Source: Emergomyces orientalis (lineage: Eukaryota > Ascomycota > Eurotiomycetes > Onygenales > Ajellomycetaceae). From it: a DNA stretch of 64,000 nt. The notes under the pieces are model-generated. The model did not search any database. It had not been told where the DNA came from and was given only the letters and a program-made list of their open reading frames with translations. Positions 37,501 to 47,021 of the stretch are shown here, in pieces (positions within the stretch are counted from its first letter, which is position 1; every line of letters starts with the position of its first letter). The position numbers were made by a program, and so were the translations under genes. The stretch lies in contig MOWL01000001.1 in assembly GCA_002110485.1 (NCBI GenBank), positions 1,736,001-1,800,000 on the forward strand. The letters are read 5' to 3'.

Positions 37501-37843
37501 TATGCCAGTTGAATCTGGCCGTCCAAACCACCTTCATCCCTACCAGAATAACGTCGAAAATGAGAAAACCTCACACTTCATGGCTGCGATTTTCGACAAA
37601 AGTTTCGCTCACCACACCCAAGGAAACGGCTTTACCATCACAAACCCAACATCCTCCACCTCAGTCAACAACTACATTCCAGCCAATTCCTCTCATTCAT
37701 CCAATCACGATTTCCCACCAGTACACCACTACATCCAAGACTCTAATGGAAACACTAACCGAACGGTCCCTCGACGACGAAGCCGCTTACGGCTCGCCTT
37801 CTGGCGCCGCAACCGAGAAATCGCCTCCCCTGACCGCGACTGA
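34544..37843 (+). CDS. pdeA: High-affinity cAMP phosphodiesterase (PDE2/PdeA class)
   Basis: Six exons, 34544-34721, 34836-35472, 35552-35611, 35664-35830, 35889-36475 and 36542-37843, give 976 aa. The class I cyclic-nucleotide phosphodiesterase domain spans about residues 280-620. Metal and catalytic residues are visible: VLYHNFRHAIDVV (His368, His372), AIGHDVGHPG (His425, Asp426, His429) and KCADISNV (Asp539), and the downstream QVDFMKIFALPLF segment supports purine-pocket placement. The enzyme hydrolyses cAMP to 5'-AMP and so ends PKA signalling, which in this fungal group governs growth, conidiation and, in dimorphic species, morphology. The N-terminal 270 residues and the C-terminal 330 (Ser/Thr/His-rich) carry no known domain. 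The third exon (60 nt) is small but keeps phase, and AG|TGATCTC is the only acceptor compatible with the KRLVEAEIGKWDFSAHDFSE block. Two G-protein/cAMP genes occur in this window. Confidence 0.92.
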
Positions 37844-38900
37844 TGACCACCAATAATTCTAGGACATAATTATTATTTCTTCTTCCCCATTTCATTTACA
37901 TAGGGGGAACGGATTCTTCTTCCTCGCCTCTCTATTAACAAGGCTTTTTTTTTCCTACAGCTGGCCCGGTTGAGTCCGGCCCCGGATATTGTCAAATGTT
38001 TTCTCAAAATGGTCCTCTCTAGGATTCTTTTTGGCAAGGATGGAGTTTATGGTTTGTGTTTTAGCCTCTTCTGGCTTAATGATTCTTCCTTTGGGATGGC
38101 GGTTGGATGGGGGGCTCTTCGGGTTTGGTGGCAGGGGCAAAAATGAACAGGTTTCGGAGAAATCATGATCATACCAAACATCTCATTTCTGTTCCTCTCT
38201 TTTCATTTTTGGCATACCATGTATTGCCCCTTCTTGTCACTATTTCTTTCGTTTTTTTTTTTTTTTAACTTTCCGATATATACTTAGTTCTTCTTGGTTT
38301 CACTACCTTAACTTTTATGCGGCGCGCATGGGCTTGCTTGATTTTCTTACATTTTCTTTTAGCGATGGGTTGGCAGTCGGCGGCTAACTGGCTTTTGCCT
38401 CAAGTTCTTTTGTTTGACATCTTCACTTTTTTCCTGCATCTTATCATGAACGAGTTACGGCACATCTTCTGTTTTGTTTCTTCCAGCTATTTTTTCTTCT
38501 TTATCCGGTGATATTTATTTATTTTGATTCTTTGGATATTTGGATATTTGTGGATATCATTTCTCAAGTTGCATTTGGTTTACTTTCTTTTCAATTGTGA
38601 TTTGACTTTGTGGAGTAGCATGGGGCACATACATCATCGAGAAGACAAAAAGAAAAATCCAACTTAAATTCAAAATATTGACTGTGCCACGGTTCAAGCT
38701 GGTATTTCATTCAAATATGGAGTAAGAAAGGGTGTACAGGATTCATTGTAAGAAAGTTAACCGTATGGGAAACTCATACCCTTCCTTCAGCTTTCATATT
38801 CTCAAATTCCAAACCCTCAGCCATCTCTCCCTGTCATTCACTGGCTGTCTGGGCGGGATCTCATTCGACCTCCCAGCACAATATACACAGATAAAGTCTT
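37844..38900. other. Convergent intergenic region
   Basis: 3' ends of the phosphodiesterase (plus) and the SelW-like gene (minus). T-rich on the plus strand. On the minus strand an ATG-less 76-codon frame (about 38180-37955) reads KGRIIKPEEAKTQTINSILA then KKNPREDHFEKTFDNIRGRT; it is protein-like but unsupported by a start or partner exons. Confidence 0.5.
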
Positions 38901-39732
38901 TCACTCGCAATCCTTACAAACAGTAGTAGCAGTGGTAGAAGATCCTGTCTGTGGTTGCGTCTGTGACACGTCTGCCTTCTCTGTAACAGCTCCTGCATCC
39001 CCCACTTTCCCCTGTTTTTTCGCAAGGGCACGATCAACATGTCCTAGATCCCGCGAGGGATCAACAGTGTTGCGAACAAGGGACTTTAGTTGTTTTGTTT
39101 CTGTGAACGCTGTAAGTATTAAGAACTGACCACAACCAAAAATCTCAAAGGATATTATGACTTCAAGATATGTATATATATATGAATATAAGGACAAAAA
39201 ACAGTATAAATAAAATATGAAACATACCCGGAAACCCGCCTTCCGTCTTCCGTTCCCATAATATGGTTTCCTGTATCGAGAAATCGACGTTGGACTCATG
39301 CAGTATCGATACCGTGAAGACGCCACCAGTGGCGGGGATGAGAGATACTTCACCCAGCGACGTGGAGAAGGTGGAGAGCAGTTCTTGGGCAAACTAGACG
39401 GGCATTCGAAAACATATTGGACGCTTTAGCTGGCTACGGATAGAGATGGACTTGTAGCAATGAATAGAAGTAGAACGGAGCAAGAGACCCGAGAATCATA
39501 CATATGCCGCCCTGAGCAGCCATTTGCACTGCGTGCAATATTTTATCGTCACCCGAGGCAAGTGAACGTGTGCTGTGTGTTCTTCTGCTAGAGGAATAGC
39601 TGCTTGTTGATTTTGCTCTTCTTTGTCGCCTTCTAGCTGGGTTTGCTTTTGTTGTGTTTGTTGCGGATTGAAGGCCGGGATCACAGGGAGGGCGGATGGG
39701 GTTGAAGTTGAAGTTGAGGTTGGGTCTGACAT
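38901..39732 (-). CDS. SelW/Rdx-family thioredoxin-fold redox protein (Cys form)
   Basis: Three exons on the minus strand, 39732-39502, 39393-39228 and 39109-38901, give 201 aa. The first intron starts GTATGA and ends CTAG, the second starts GTATGT and ends ACAG. The SelT/SelW/SelH (Rdx) fold starts near residue 58: VTIKYCTQCKWLLRAAYFAQ holds the CxxC pair Cys66/Cys69, followed by ELLSTFSTSLGEVSLIPATG and TILWERKTEGGFPAFTETKQ, then LKSLVRNTVDPSRDLGHVDR. In animals SelW has selenocysteine in place of the first or second Cys; here both are Cys, as expected in fungi without the Sec machinery. The N-terminal 57 residues are Gln/Glu-rich and variable. A second CxxC (CKDC) sits at the very C-terminus. 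The family is thought to act as a thiol oxidoreductase, probably with glutathione, but substrates are unknown. Confidence 0.88.
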
Positions 39733-40641
39733 TTGATTTATTATTTTATTTTGATGATTGGCTTTTATTCCAAGCCCATCAACTGTTTGAACTTGAGGTA
39801 CGATAACAAGAAATAGTAAGGTTGGAAATTTGGGTTGACGGAGGAATTGTATTGAGATATAGCTGGATATTTGCGGTTAGAGTTTTTGTTTTTTATATTA
39901 TCACGGAGTTAAATCACGTCATGTTGCTGCTGAATGTAAGTTTATAGGGTTAGACAACCAATCTATAATTGAAATCTCCAGTCAACATAATTCCACCCTA
40001 ATTGATGATCAGAAATTTTTCCTTTGAAATACATAACCGTAACGATATTCGACTTGGATGGGTGGTCCCTTTTGATAGTGTTCATTTTGCAACATTCTTG
40101 CTTCACACAAATACGCATAATGCGGTGCACATAACACTTCCCGGCTGCTGTACTGCAACAAGCTGAAACCAACCCAGCTACTACTATATATACTCTTGGA
40201 ATCCCTTTATTGCTGCATATGCAACTCAGCCACCGTACCTGACTGCCTCCGTTGTTTTTTTCCCTTCTTTTATTTTTCTATATGCGCCACAGCCAATTCT
40301 ATCAACTGGACGCTGACAAACTGCCGGACTGTTTTGCTACGTCATCATATCTGGAAACTTTGCATACTTAGGTTGTCTCTGGCATACTTTGAGATTGATC
40401 AGCATTGGACGACATATTTACCATGGTAAATTGGTTCTGATGCAAAAGGGAAGTAAGGAAAAAATATCCCCTTTAATAATCGCGTTAGTTCCCCTCCCAG
40501 AAAACGAAGGGCCAAGCAAACACGGACTGGTATATCAAAGGGAGAGAAGAGCAAGAACTTTTGATCTGGCGATTTTTAATTTCCAGCTTTAACGGGACAC
40601 AAAATATCAGAAAATCCTATTTCCGTGTGAAATTCTGCATT

Positions 40642-40659
40642 GGGGGGGGGGGGGGGGGG
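40642..40659 (+). repeat. G18 homopolymer
   Basis: Eighteen consecutive G residues, followed by TCGGGGGTCGG. Confidence 0.95.
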
Positions 40660-41399
40660 TCGGGGGTCGGTTTGAGCGGGGTGGTAGCGATAATTGGGAT
40701 CCTGCTGGTTAAATATATGAAACACGCGCGTAGATTAGATTTTGTATCTTGGCACCAACTGCCTGGTCTTGAATGGTATATATAACGTCGGTTACAGGGC
40801 AAGCTTCCTTTGTGCATTTTGCTTATTGAGGAATCTAAGGCTGCACCTCCCCTGCCAAGGGAGGAGGGCGTCCATGTAAAGGCAGCGAACGGCGACTTTC
40901 TTGGAGAAGGATAGAGGTGGAATTGGATATGAATACCGGGGTACTGTAGAAGGAATTGAGATGGTGGCTCTGTGGCCAAAAAAAAAGGAACCATTGTCAG
41001 GGGGCTTGGTTTTCAACAAAATGTTCGGTATCGGGGAAAATGATGATCTGGAGAACATATATATTGTTCGACGAAATTCCAACATCAAAATTGCCCACCA
41101 TAAGCCAAGTACTGGTTGGTTTGGATTGGTTTGGACAATGTTAATCTCAAGGGATGCTGGTTGCTGCCGAAGGTTTGTACAGTACACGGAGACTCCGCTC
41201 GACAACCGTCAACTTCGTCCCCCATTTGGAGAACGATAAAAAGGTTTCAGTTTCAAGATTATGTGGGTTGAATGGAAGGAGATATGAAATATATATTTTA
41301 GCTTTCGCTGTTTGCTGCCGTTTCGTCCCAAAATCTATTTTACACGAAAAGATTTGAAGGATGCCGTACTCTGCTCCGGGCCCTCACTACCCAAAGATC

Positions 41400-41720
41400 T
41401 GAAAAATCAAACGGAAAAAGAAGGAAAAAGAAAAGAAATGGAAGGGGAGAACAAGGAAGGCGGAAGAGCACTATGAATTAATCCAGGACAACGAACAAAG
41501 GAGAGCAAAAATCCCTCCACGAAGAGTGAAAATGTCGAGATCAAGGGAAATAATGGTGAATATGAGAGACAAGAGAAGAATAAAACTGTGAAAATAGACA
41601 AAAAAGAAAAGAAAAAGAAAAAAACAAGATGTAGAAATAACGGGAGGGAAAGCAGAAGAGGGATTTGAGCAATCCAATGATGAAACGGAAAAGCAAAAAA
41701 GAACAGGAGACAAAAGAAAT
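41400..41720. repeat. AG-rich (plus strand) low-complexity tract
   Basis: Runs of GAAAAAGAAGG, AAAAGAAAAAG and GGAAGG dominate the plus strand. The complementary strand is CT-rich, and the tract has no stop codons in some minus frames for that reason. Confidence 0.75.
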
Positions 41721-42261
41721 AAACAGATATGAGATGATGTCCGTTAAAGAAGTATCGACGAAAAAATCCCAATATATGGTTGCCAGCCCAGAATGCCAGC
41801 CAAAAAGAAAAGGAAATGTGTATTTTTTTGGGTGCCTAGTAACTTTTAAGCAAGGCGACTGCCCATAGTTCAACATACACAAACATGAATTGGAATTGGT
41901 TGGTTGAATGAAGCTGTTCCTTACAGCGCGGTGTAAAAGCAGAGGAGCGCAAAAGGGCTTCTTGACGCTATTGAGAGGTCTAGCCTGATCCAACATGCAA
42001 GCAGGTGAGCCGCCCACACCATCCATTTCATGCATGGCTGGTTGAAGTTATTTAATTTCGTGTTCGTTGCAAAAGAAAATATGGTAGCGAAAATGCCGGT
42101 GAGATGTTGAGGTGAGCAATCGGAAGAGGGTGTGGGTTGTGAGAATCCGAGCGTCTTTGGGAGGAGAATCGGAATATTCTTCGAATATTCAAGTATAAGT
42201 TAGAGAAAATTGAATCTGGATGACGGCCGAATGGAGGTTGGATGGTATCAATCCACCCAGT

Positions 42262-42799
42262 CTACATGATCATGCAGCAGCCACCTGATTGTTGGGGTGT
42301 ATATGGATCTTCGCGTTTGTCAATCTTTTAAAAGCGAAAAAAAAAGAATTGATATCGATATTAGCAGATGTTTGTAGCTTGCCAGTTTTCCACCACTGTT
42401 GACAAAAAAGGGTGAAGGGGAAGCCATTTACCTGACCCCACACAGAAGGCACCATAAAATCTCTCGTATTGTTGCAGTAGTTAATGAGTCTGTAAAAATG
42501 GCGAAAAAAAAAGATTGGTTTTATCAGTCAGTCATCGTATCCTTCCATATCACAAACTAGCTATGTGGTACCAAGCCCCATATGCGGACAATTGCTCGCA
42601 ATGACCGGATTAATGGGATTTCCCAAGGGCCAGGAGACACTCACGACATGGCAGCTTCAGATACTTTAACTCGCGGTCGTTCTAGGTCTTCCTTCAACCT
42701 TATGTTGAGCTCGTTTAAGCGTCGTAGTTTCAATTCCGCCATATTCTGCTTCTTGTTCTTTACATCTCCTCCGGGTCGAAGCTCGTATGCAGTGGGCAT
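42262..42799 (-). CDS. gpgA: Heterotrimeric G-protein gamma subunit
   Basis: Three small exons on the minus strand, 42799-42645, 42489-42432 and 42324-42262, give 91 aa. Introns start GTGAGT and GTAAAT and end TACAG and AAAAG. The protein reads MAELKLRRLNELNIRLKEDL, ERPRVKVSEAAMSLINYCNN, TRDFMVPSVWGQIDKREDPY and ends SGGCCMIM. The coiled N-terminal helix binds Gbeta. Cys88 is the prenylated Cys of the CAAX box CMIM, and the neighbouring Cys87 fits palmitoylation, placing the dimer at the plasma membrane. Length and ending match Aspergillus GpgA as I remember it. The gene signals upstream of cAMP/PKA with Gbeta, influencing sporulation and development. It is easily missed because no exon exceeds 155 nt and two splice junctions break codons. 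Confidence 0.93.
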
Positions 42800-43593
42800 A
42801 GTGCGCAGGTGATGGCCCGGATTGCCCTTGAAAAGAGGTATTTTGCGATGGGTTCGAGTCCGCAGCGAAGGGTTAGGAAGAAGGGCAGTCGGGGAGGATA
42901 GAGAGAATGAACCTGCGCGGCCGAACTGGGAGAGGTCGTGTGGGAGAACTGCCTCCTGGGCGGACAGGACAGACAGCGCACAAAATGCAAGGGACAGAGC
43001 GAGCGCCGGCTCGAAGACGAGAACAGTTGTTTGATACTCTCAATGAACGGTCAAATGTCCGACGTTGGAGACACAGAGATGAGAAGCAATGGTGATGTGG
43101 GTGGAGATATGATGGGAAAGATAGATAAGTGGTGGGTGTTGGTGGTGGTGGTTAGGGTGATAGTTGTTAGTAGGAGGGAGAAGCGAACACAAAGACGTGA
43201 TAGGATACCTCGCAGCAGTGTCCCCCGGGTACTGGATGCTCTGTATGGCCAGTACACAAAAGGGGGCAGACAGGCGGAACAGCTAGTATTTGGCGTGGTG
43301 CTAGCGGGAATTGGCGCGTATGAAGCCGTATTGGCGGCGGCTGGGCTGTTATTTTGGTATTTTAATAATCAAACATGCCAGGCGAAGTGGAGCCAGGCAG
43401 AGGTCACTCCGCACTTATTTCCGCAGCGACAGTACAACGGGCTCCTCACCCGTACCACCGGGAATCTCCAGTTCCATGTATATTGGCTCTGACGGCTAGC
43501 CTAATTGGCTAACCGATTACGCGATGTTACCGTTTGGTCATTTTCTCTTTTTTCTAAAGGCTTAAGCTAATCTAATGTTGAAACAAGGGCTTG

Positions 43594-43627
43594 GAGATGA
43601 AGAAGATGAAGAAGACGAAGAAGTCGA
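43594..43627 (+). repeat. GATGAAGAA-type triplet repeat
   Basis: Imperfect GAA/GAT/GAC triplets. No open gene context around it was recognised. Confidence 0.75.
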
Positions 43628-46600
43628 TGGTGGGAACAGTGGGAAACCCGAGCAAAAGCACAGTATCATTATTGTTGTTCACGAGGCAATCTATTATTTT
43701 ACTGCCTTAATTGAACCACTGTCTGTCTGATATGTTGCTCTATGGGCTGCAGGAACCTCTATTTCCTCCACCCTAGTCTCGCCTGGCGCCGTAACCCCCC
43801 ATAATTATCCAGGTTTTCTTCTTCTGCTTTTTCGCATTTGCCCTAAGAATCCCGGAAATGACGAGGTGCTATACTGTTCATATGTGCACATGAGAACAGG
43901 CGAAGAATATTGAACTGCTGGAGCATACGACCACAATTTCAAGCCCCCAAAGATTTTTCCTCTTGCTATTTAGTTCCGGGCCAAGTGCCTATCCATCCCC
44001 TTCGCGGCCAAATTCTAACAGTATGTTATATTTCCTTTTTCTAGCAACCGTATCTATTATTGGTTACCGGCTACGCTGTGCCTCTTGATGTCCTGTGCCT
44101 GGTGCAGAGGAGCCAAAATAATATCCACGGACATTCCCTCCCTGTTTCTTGATTTAGCGCGGTTCCTTTCGAGCGGGTTTCTGGAACAGGTAGCCAGCCG
44201 CTTGTAATTTTACGCTTATCTGCTCATTTTCTGGTGCCAAAATAAAACAACGGATGCTCATTCTCCAGGGCAGGCAATGATTAACTGGCAGTTTGCTCCT
44301 TAGAATCTTCAGCAAGCAAACGAGGGATTGATCCTTTTTTCTTCTTTCGTTATTTGACTTTGCAAGTACGCTCCATATACGGGAGTATTTGGCTGATGAT
44401 CTTAAGACGAAAGAAGCCGAAGATACCATTTCCCATATTGGGAGCATGAATGAATTCCTCAGCCCCAGAAATAAGATCTTGGTTCATAACGCTCAACTCA
44501 CATATTTTGATGCAGCAGGTTTTATCCAGGCACATTACAAAATATCTAGATTGGTCAATTACAGACTTAGGCTAGATTACCGTAGTCGCCAAGTTAGAAG
44601 AGAAAAAAGAAACGCAAAACGGGAATATCTATCTTCCTGTAATTCTATTCCCTGCTGCAATATGGGCTATTCGCAAGCTCGGATATGGTAACTATCGTTA
44701 GGGTCAGGGTTATTTGTGAGAATAAATAACCAATTGACTTTATCTTTGTCTGTTTCTTCATCACGAAGTATATTGGGGACTGTTATTAGGCGGTTTCACG
44801 GCCCCTCGAACAAAATATGGGCTTGTTCCAAAGCACTATTGCTTATGAGACGTGATGTTAAATTCTACGATTCTGAAACTAATAATAGAGCTAGTGACGA
44901 ACATAAAAAATAAACGCCTACCTAAACCACAATACATTGTTTATTTTATTTTATTTTTTGGTCTCTTCTATTGCATGATAATGTTATTATTTTCATTTAA
45001 TACCCCGCCAAATTTTTGTATGCAGCTTCAATTTTAGCTGCAAAATCCCAATCAGGGTCACCTGATTCATACAATGCTCCCCTCAGCTGTCTTGACCGCA
45101 ACTTCATGATATCAAGCGCATTTTTTATTAGCCCCCTCATTCGCAAATTTGCACATGCATTCATTCAGGGAGGAGGGGTGTCCCTAGGAACATTCACCAA
45201 CGTGCCATTCAATTCATGTAACATGCAATTTATTTGCCAGTAAAGTTTTCTTCATTCTCATCTTTTCCTTTTTCAGGTAATGACCCATCCTACAATTTCT
45301 ATCTACCCGAGATCGAGTTGATATAAATTCCATTTGACATATTTTCCAACAATGCTGGTTTTTGTTGGATTTTCTCTTCCTTCTCTTTTCTGACGTCTTT
45401 GATTGATTTTGACTTCTCTCCCCCACCCGCCGCATTCCTTCTGTACATCCCGATCATTCACATATTTCTGAACAATGGCGCCTTTGATTGTGGAGGCTTC
45501 CCCAGTCGAACGCCTGCCTTAAAAAAATGTCAACCTGGGCAGGATGAGAATTTATCAAGCGGGCGCAAAGGGTGGGTTGATTCCGAGTGTTCCACGGCAA
45601 TGGTTTTGCGCGGGGCTGACAGAGATTGCAGAACCGTTATTTGATACCGCTGATATATATAAAGATCGGGCCCGAAGAATTCATCAACGTTATTATTGGT
45701 AAGGCGTGCTCTCCAATGAAAGGAATCCTTTCGTTCTGTTCCTATGGTTTTTGAAAAAACTGGCACATTGATCGATTGCCTGTTGGCGGGCTGAAAAAGG
45801 AGATGCCGTTTTTGGTAAACACGAAATTTCAGGAGTCGATACTTCTATATTTCATCACCTTGTCCGTGACGTTCGTCTTGCTTCTTCATGCCTGGTCCTT
45901 CCCCAACGAGCAATTGGGTTCAAAGTAATGTGTCTCGATGTTCGCGCAACAAAAAACAAGACGACCTCATTGCAGCACCTGGGTTACCAGCTACTCTTTG
46001 CTTGGAAAACCGATGCCTTAGGATTAGAGTCGCATATCCCAGAACTGAATGGTTCCAATGACCATGATTTGGCAAACGGAAGTTCAGAAGCATTATGAAC
46101 GTCGCGATTTCGAGCCTTTTGAGAGCGACTGTTTTTAGTCACTGAAAAACCAACATCCAACCATTTTCAGCCGACAGCATACTTCGAACAACCGCAATCG
46201 TCTCCATAACCACGCTTTCCCGCGGTTTACTTCACAATGAAGAGTTTTCATTCATATTAAATTGATTGAGATTGGGACTGGAGTTGAACAAATATTACAA
46301 CGTTCGACATGATTTCAAAGGTTAATGGACGTCATACGCCATTGACCGGCTGGTATTGCAATGGGCTGAAACAGCTGACTACCTAGATCGAGGATGATTA
46401 TTGCAAACATCAATTTGAATGGAACAGGTTTTCTTCATGAACTGGTGCTTACACAGTTTCAACCCCTAAGGTCTGAGTTAAGAAATGTTCTTCCTTCGCC
46501 CTTTTTATTCCCAATGGAGGTTTGACGTGCGCGGTGAGTTTATCGTAAACAAGTAATAGGTCCCTTCTTCCCCTTTCTCCCCGATATTATCCTCTTTTCG

Positions 46601-46683
46601 CTTCCTGACACCTTATAGTCATTAATGCTCCTCTGGTAAAGCTTCTGCTCACTTTCTCTTGCTTCCTGCGAGTTGAAAAAGCA

Positions 46684-46691
46684 TCACGTGA
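46684..46691. promoter_or_regulatory. TCACGTGA palindrome (E-box, Cbf1/bHLH-type) upstream of eIF3a
   Basis: The 8-bp palindrome TCACGTGA lies about 330 bp upstream of the eIF3a start codon. CACGTG is the known core site for Cbf1- and other bHLH-type factors; function here is untested. Confidence 0.45.
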
Positions 46692-47021
46692 CTAACACCT
46701 AGCGGCAACGCTTATGTAAGGAAGTGGATCCGCAACCCACAGGAATTTTTCGCCTTCTGTTCTCTGTTCGCACAACCACAAAGAAGTTAAACCCCATCAC
46801 CAGAAAGAATCCCCAAATTCTTCCCTCTCAGTATCCAAGGGACTTTTCATCGCGTCGTTGACAGTCTCGATATATTCTGCACGCGCGTGCTTAATCGAGG
46901 CTCATAATCTCAACCCCCCTTAGGATAAAAAAAGCGGAAGGACCCTTGTCAAATTGACGGGTTTGAGTTTTTTGTTCTCTTCCACCCGTCGTCCGTTGCG
47001 TTTAGGGGGAGGTTGCCCATT

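Larger units (their letters stand above)
39733..42261. other. Intergenic region between SelW-like and Ggamma genes
   Basis: No gene recognised. Holds the G18 homopolymer (40642-40659) and an AG-rich plus strand at 41400-41720. The latter gives open minus-strand frames of low complexity (Phe/Leu/Ser-rich) that I regard as artefacts. Confidence 0.55.
42800..47021. other. Gene-poor region between Ggamma and eIF3a
   Basis: 4.2-kb divergent upstream region. It contains a GAAGAT/GAAGAC repeat (43594-43627), AT-rich sequence near 44900, and unrecognised protein-like frames around 45530-46098 (for example DVRLASSCLVLPQRAIGFKV then MCLDVRATKNKTTSLQHLGY). These have no start or consistent splice, so I do not call a gene. 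An E-box lies at 46685. Confidence 0.5.

Noticed and set aside
41407..42035. Overlapping minus-strand frames rich in Phe, Leu and Ser
   Set aside because: They are the complement of an A/G-rich low-complexity tract and vanish outside it.
42845..42870. Possible tRNA T-arm (GGTTCGAGTCC)
   Set aside because: No matching A-box or acceptor stem upstream within 80 bp; it lies in the Ggamma upstream region.
42938..43492. 184-codon plus-strand frame overlapping the Ggamma upstream region
   Set aside because: It starts at GTG, runs through GGTGGT low-complexity sequence and has no family resemblance.
45530..46098. Protein-like frames before eIF3a (for example FDTADIYKDRARRIHQRYYW)
   Set aside because: The two best blocks cannot be joined by any phase-compatible GT-AG intron, have no start, and match no family known to me.
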